45,689 bases of DNA. It comes from Pseudomonadota bacterium. Its GTDB lineage: Bacteria > Pseudomonadota > Alphaproteobacteria > UBA9655. The stretch's first letter is position 1. Every line of letters starts with the position of its first letter. Shown here one piece after another: positions 42,941 to 45,689 of the stretch. A program made the translations under genes and the position numbers. The stretch is from NCBI GenBank assembly GCA_018242065.1, contig JAFECQ010000013.1, forward strand, positions 1 to 45,689, in the 5' to 3' direction. A model generated the notes under the pieces. That model searched no databases and was not told the DNA's origin. It was given only the letters and a program-made list of their open reading frames with translations.

Positions 42941-44449
42941 GTGGCTAAAGAAGAGATTTTTCAAAAATTAGGATTTGATCCTCAGGAATTAGAAACAGGG
43001 ACCTTAAAAGTTCGATCTCCTATCGATGGAGATGTGCTTGGTTATATTCAAGAACATCAAGTCCATGATGTTACGCACATGATCCAAAATGCCGTTCAGA
43101 CTTTTAAAGAGTGGCGACTCGTTCCCGCTCCAGAGCGTGGTGAATTGATACGACTTTACGCCGAAGAGCTTCGGGGCCATAAGGAAGCCCTTGGCACCCT
43201 CGTCACACTTGAAAATGGAAAAATCCTTCAAGAAGGGCTGGGGGAAGTTCAAGAGATGATCGATATCTGCGACTTTGCAGTGGGTCTTTCACGTCAACTC
43301 TATGGCCTGACGATTGCATCCGAACGACCAGCACATCGCATGATGGAGAGCTGGCACCCTTTGGGGCCTGTTGGCGTTATATCACCTTTTAATTTCCCTG
43401 TGGCTGTGTGGTGCTGGAATTTTGCATTAGCAATTGTTTGTGGTGACCCTGTCTTGTGGAAGCCTTCAGAAAAAACGCCTCTCACAGCCCTCGCTGCGGC
43501 TAAGCTTTTTGGTCGCGCGAAGGCTCGATTTTCAAAAAACTTCCCCCATCTTTTGCAAGTGATTATGGGTGGAAGGGATCTTGGTAAAATTCTTGTTGAA
43601 AGTCCTTTCCTCCCTCTTATTTCAGCCACGGGAAGCACGAATATGGGACGAGCGGTTGCCATCGATGTTGCAGCTCGATTCGGGCGATCTATTCTAGAGC
43701 TTAGTGGAAATAACGCGATGATTCTTACGCCTTCGGCAAATATTGACCTGGCAATACGTGCGATTGCTTTTTCTGCTTTGGGAACGGCTGGGCAACGGTG
43801 CACAACCTTAAGACGTCTTATTGTTCATGAATCTTTGTATGAAAAAATTGTGAAACATCTCCAAAACATTTACGCTCGAGTGATTGTTGGCAATCCTCTT
43901 GAAACTGGAACCCTTATAGGGCCGCTTATTGATGCGCAAAGCTTTAAGGCCATGCAACAAGCGCTAGAGAATGCTCGTGCACAAGGAGGGCGCGTTTTTG
44001 GAGGAGAGCGAATTCTTCAAGAAAAATATCCAAAAGCTTTTTATGTCCGTCCTGCCCTTGTTCAAATATCTTCTCAGACAGAAGTCGTTTTGACTGAAAC
44101 ATTTGCGCCTATTTTGTATGTGATTCCTTATAAGAATTTTGAGGAAGCTTTACGAATGCATAATGATGTTCCCCAAGGTTTATCTTCAGCCGTCTTCACA
44201 AATGATGTGTGTGAGGCTGAAATATTTCTTTCAGCACGAGGGAGTGATTGTGGTATTGCTAATGTCAATATTGGACCTAGTGGCGCTGAGATAGGAGGGG
44301 CTTTTGGCGGCGAGAAAGAAACGGGAGGCGGGCGAGAGTCTGGCAGTGATTCTTGGAAGAATTATATGCGGCGCGCGACAAACACCATTAATTATTCAAA
44401 AGAGCTCCCTTTGGCGCAAGGAGTTCACTTTGAGGTGAGTGAGACATGA
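42941..44449 (+). CDS. ALDH7-family aldehyde dehydrogenase (alpha-aminoadipic semialdehyde / piperideine-6-carboxylate dehydrogenase)
   Basis: A 502-residue NAD(P)-dependent dehydrogenase. The start is GTG 42941, behind GGGAGG; the ATG at 42934 is out of frame. ALDH core: [30 protein letters not shown], catalytic Glu253 (LELSGNNA), catalytic Cys287 (GQRCTT), and the C-terminal [18 protein letters not shown] motif. The ALDH7 hallmark [25 protein letters not shown] points to antiquitin/AmaB-type enzymes that oxidise aminoadipate semialdehyde in lysine breakdown. Its stop overlaps the next gene (ATGA at 44446-44449), a glutaryl-CoA dehydrogenase, which supports the lysine pathway. Confidence 0.9.
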   Translation: MAKEEIFQKLGFDPQELETGTLKVRSPIDGDVLGYIQEHQVHDVTHMIQNAVQTFKEWRLVPAPERGELIRLYAEELRGHKEALGTLVTLENGKILQEGLGEVQEMIDICDFAVGLSRQLYGLTIASERPAHRMMESWHPLGPVGVISPFNFPVAVWCWNFALAIVCGDPVLWKPSEKTPLTALAAAKLFGRAKARFSKNFPHLLQVIMGGRDLGKILVESPFLPLISATGSTNMGRAVAIDVAARFGRSILELSGNNAMILTPSANIDLAIRAIAFSALGTAGQRCTTLRRLIVHESLYEKIVKHLQNIYARVIVGNPLETGTLIGPLIDAQSFKAMQQALENARAQGGRVFGGERILQEKYPKAFYVRPALVQISSQTEVVLTETFAPILYVIPYKNFEEALRMHNDVPQGLSSAVFTNDVCEAEIFLSARGSDCGIANVNIGPSGAEIGGAFGGEKETGGGRESGSDSWKNYMRRATNTINYSKELPLAQGVHFEVSET

Positions 44450-45612
44450 GTAATTTTCAATGGGATGACCCTTTTCTCTTCGAGCAGCAATTAACAGCAG
44501 AAGAAACACTGATTCGAGATACGGCTCGCAAATACGCACAAGAAAAGCTTATGCCGCGTATTTTGGAAGCGAATCGTCATGAGACTTACGATTTAGAAAT
44601 TTTTAAAGAGATGGGACAACTTGGGTTTTTGGGAATGACAATCCAAGGATATGGGTGTGCAGGGAGTTCTTACACAGCCTATGGCCTTGTGGCCCGTGAG
44701 TTGGAACGGGTTGATTCTAGTTATCGCTCTTTACTAAGTGTACAATCTTCCCTTGTGATGAATGGAATTTATCTCTATGGCAGTGAAGAGCAGAAACAAA
44801 AATACCTTCCTGCCTTAGCTCGAGGAGAACTTATTGGATGTTTTGGCTTAACCGAACCAAATCATGGATCAGACCCTGCCGGTATGGAAACCCATGCTGT
44901 TGCATCGGGTGAGGGATGGATTCTAAATGGTTCCAAAACCTGGATTACCCATAGCCCTATAGCGGATATTTTTATTGTATGGGCAAAGGAAGGGCAGGGT
45001 ATCAAAACTTTTGTTCTTGAGAAGGGAATGAAAGGTCTTTCAGCGCCTAAGATTGAGGGGAAGTTTAGCCTGAGGGCTTCTCCTACCGGAGAGATTGTTT
45101 TAAGTGATGTCTTTGTTCCACGTCAAAATCTTTTGCCAAAAGCCAATGGGTTAAAAGCAGCGATGGGGTGCCTCAATAATGCACGGTACGGGATTGCCTG
45201 GGGAGCATTGGGGGCTGCTGAATTTTGCTGGCACAAGGCACGGGATTACGTTCTTGAAAGATCTCAATTTGGGCGTCCCCTTGCCGCTAATCAATTGATT
45301 CAAGCAAAACTCGTTCAAATGCAAACTGATATTTCCCTTGGTTTACAAGGTGTTTTAAGAGCAGGGCGGCTCAAAGATGAAGGAAAGTGTGAGCCAGAGT
45401 TGATCTCTCTTTTAAAACGCAATAATGCCAATAAAGCACTAGAAATTTCGCGCATTGCAAGAGATATGCTGGGTGCTAATGGTGTCTCTGATGAATATCA
45501 CATTATTCGCCATATGATGAACCTTGAATCTGTTAATACCTACGAAGGAACATCTGATATTCATACTCTCATTCTAGGGCGGGCACAGACGGGCATTTCG
45601 ACGTTTGTGTAA
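44446..45612 (+). CDS. gcdH: Glutaryl-CoA dehydrogenase
   Basis: A 388-residue FAD-dependent acyl-CoA dehydrogenase of normal length. [20 protein letters not shown] is the usual GCDH opening. FAD/substrate motifs: [35 protein letters not shown], and [14 protein letters not shown]. The C-terminal [24 protein letters not shown] contains catalytic base Glu367 in Y-E-G-T. GCDH converts glutaryl-CoA to crotonyl-CoA, the late step of lysine and tryptophan degradation. Translationally coupled to the ALDH7 gene. No anomalies. Confidence 0.92.
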   Translation: MSNFQWDDPFLFEQQLTAEETLIRDTARKYAQEKLMPRILEANRHETYDLEIFKEMGQLGFLGMTIQGYGCAGSSYTAYGLVARELERVDSSYRSLLSVQSSLVMNGIYLYGSEEQKQKYLPALARGELIGCFGLTEPNHGSDPAGMETHAVASGEGWILNGSKTWITHSPIADIFIVWAKEGQGIKTFVLEKGMKGLSAPKIEGKFSLRASPTGEIVLSDVFVPRQNLLPKANGLKAAMGCLNNARYGIAWGALGAAEFCWHKARDYVLERSQFGRPLAANQLIQAKLVQMQTDISLGLQGVLRAGRLKDEGKCEPELISLLKRNNANKALEISRIARDMLGANGVSDEYHIIRHMMNLESVNTYEGTSDIHTLILGRAQTGISTFV

Positions 45613-45689
45613 GCCTAAATCCAGCAGGGTCACCTCGTATTGAGGATTTTTACCTCTTCCACACGGGGCTAATCTGTAGACACATTTTT

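Overview
The window looks like a chromosomal segment of an intracellular or protist-associated alphaproteobacterium. My best guess is the Holosporales/Paracaedibacter-Odyssella neighbourhood, with Rickettsiales as the alternative. The reasons are AT-rich DNA, an alphaproteobacterial-style recN-ligA pair, Ti-type TraA/TraD genes beside a tRNA-linked integrase (as in Rickettsiales amplified genetic elements), many small secreted proteins without obvious function, and an expanded family of PTP-like phosphatases. The taxonomic call is inference from gene content.

Region by region. 1-4.9 kb is the 3' end of a contact-dependent-inhibition (CDI) type polymorphic toxin locus. A cdiA 3' end with a nuclease-like tip and its immunity gene is followed by a displaced DUF637-type hemagglutinin fragment carrying a second tip (WHH nuclease of the HNH/EndoVII superfamily) and a SUKH (SMI1/KNR4) immunity gene. 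4.95-9.0 kb holds two translationally coupled S9-family peptidases on the minus strand; the promoter-proximal one has lost its catalytic serine. 9.0-15.3 kb contains a decayed small gene, a small secreted protein, a 930-residue membrane protein with a long Ser/Pro-rich N-terminus, and a secreted ComEC-like metallo-beta-lactamase-fold protein. 15.3-20.6 kb is a remnant of a conjugative element: traA relaxase/helicase, divergent traD and a tyrosine integrase next to tRNA-Lys. 20.6-28 kb has rpsD, two unrecognised secreted proteins, tRNA-Cys, tRNA-Asn, tRNA-Arg, a BamE/SmpA-like lipoprotein and an ABC-F ATPase. 28-31.8 kb is recN-ligA.

31.9-33 kb has a cysteine-rich secreted protein and a ParDE-like toxin-antitoxin pair. 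33.0-38.0 kb is the most striking part of the window. It is a minus-strand operon of six consecutive, overlapping paralogues of membrane-anchored PTP-like (phytase/phosphoinositide-type) cysteine phosphatases, all with an intact C-x5-R motif but with different P-loop residues. 38.2-42.2 kb has mrcA (PBP1A) and apaG, then a TacAT-type (DUF1778/GNAT) toxin-antitoxin islet bracketed by a second, synonymously diverged copy of the apaG 3' end. After a small Cys-containing secreted protein with a strong terminator, 42.9-45.6 kb carries an ALDH7-family dehydrogenase coupled to glutaryl-CoA dehydrogenase, which fits lysine/aminoadipate breakdown.

The genes thus combine housekeeping functions with layers of competition (CDI), genome-stability modules (two toxin-antitoxin pairs), past conjugative transfer, and a secreted or envelope-anchored phosphatase arsenal that could act on host phosphoinositides or inositol phosphates (inference).
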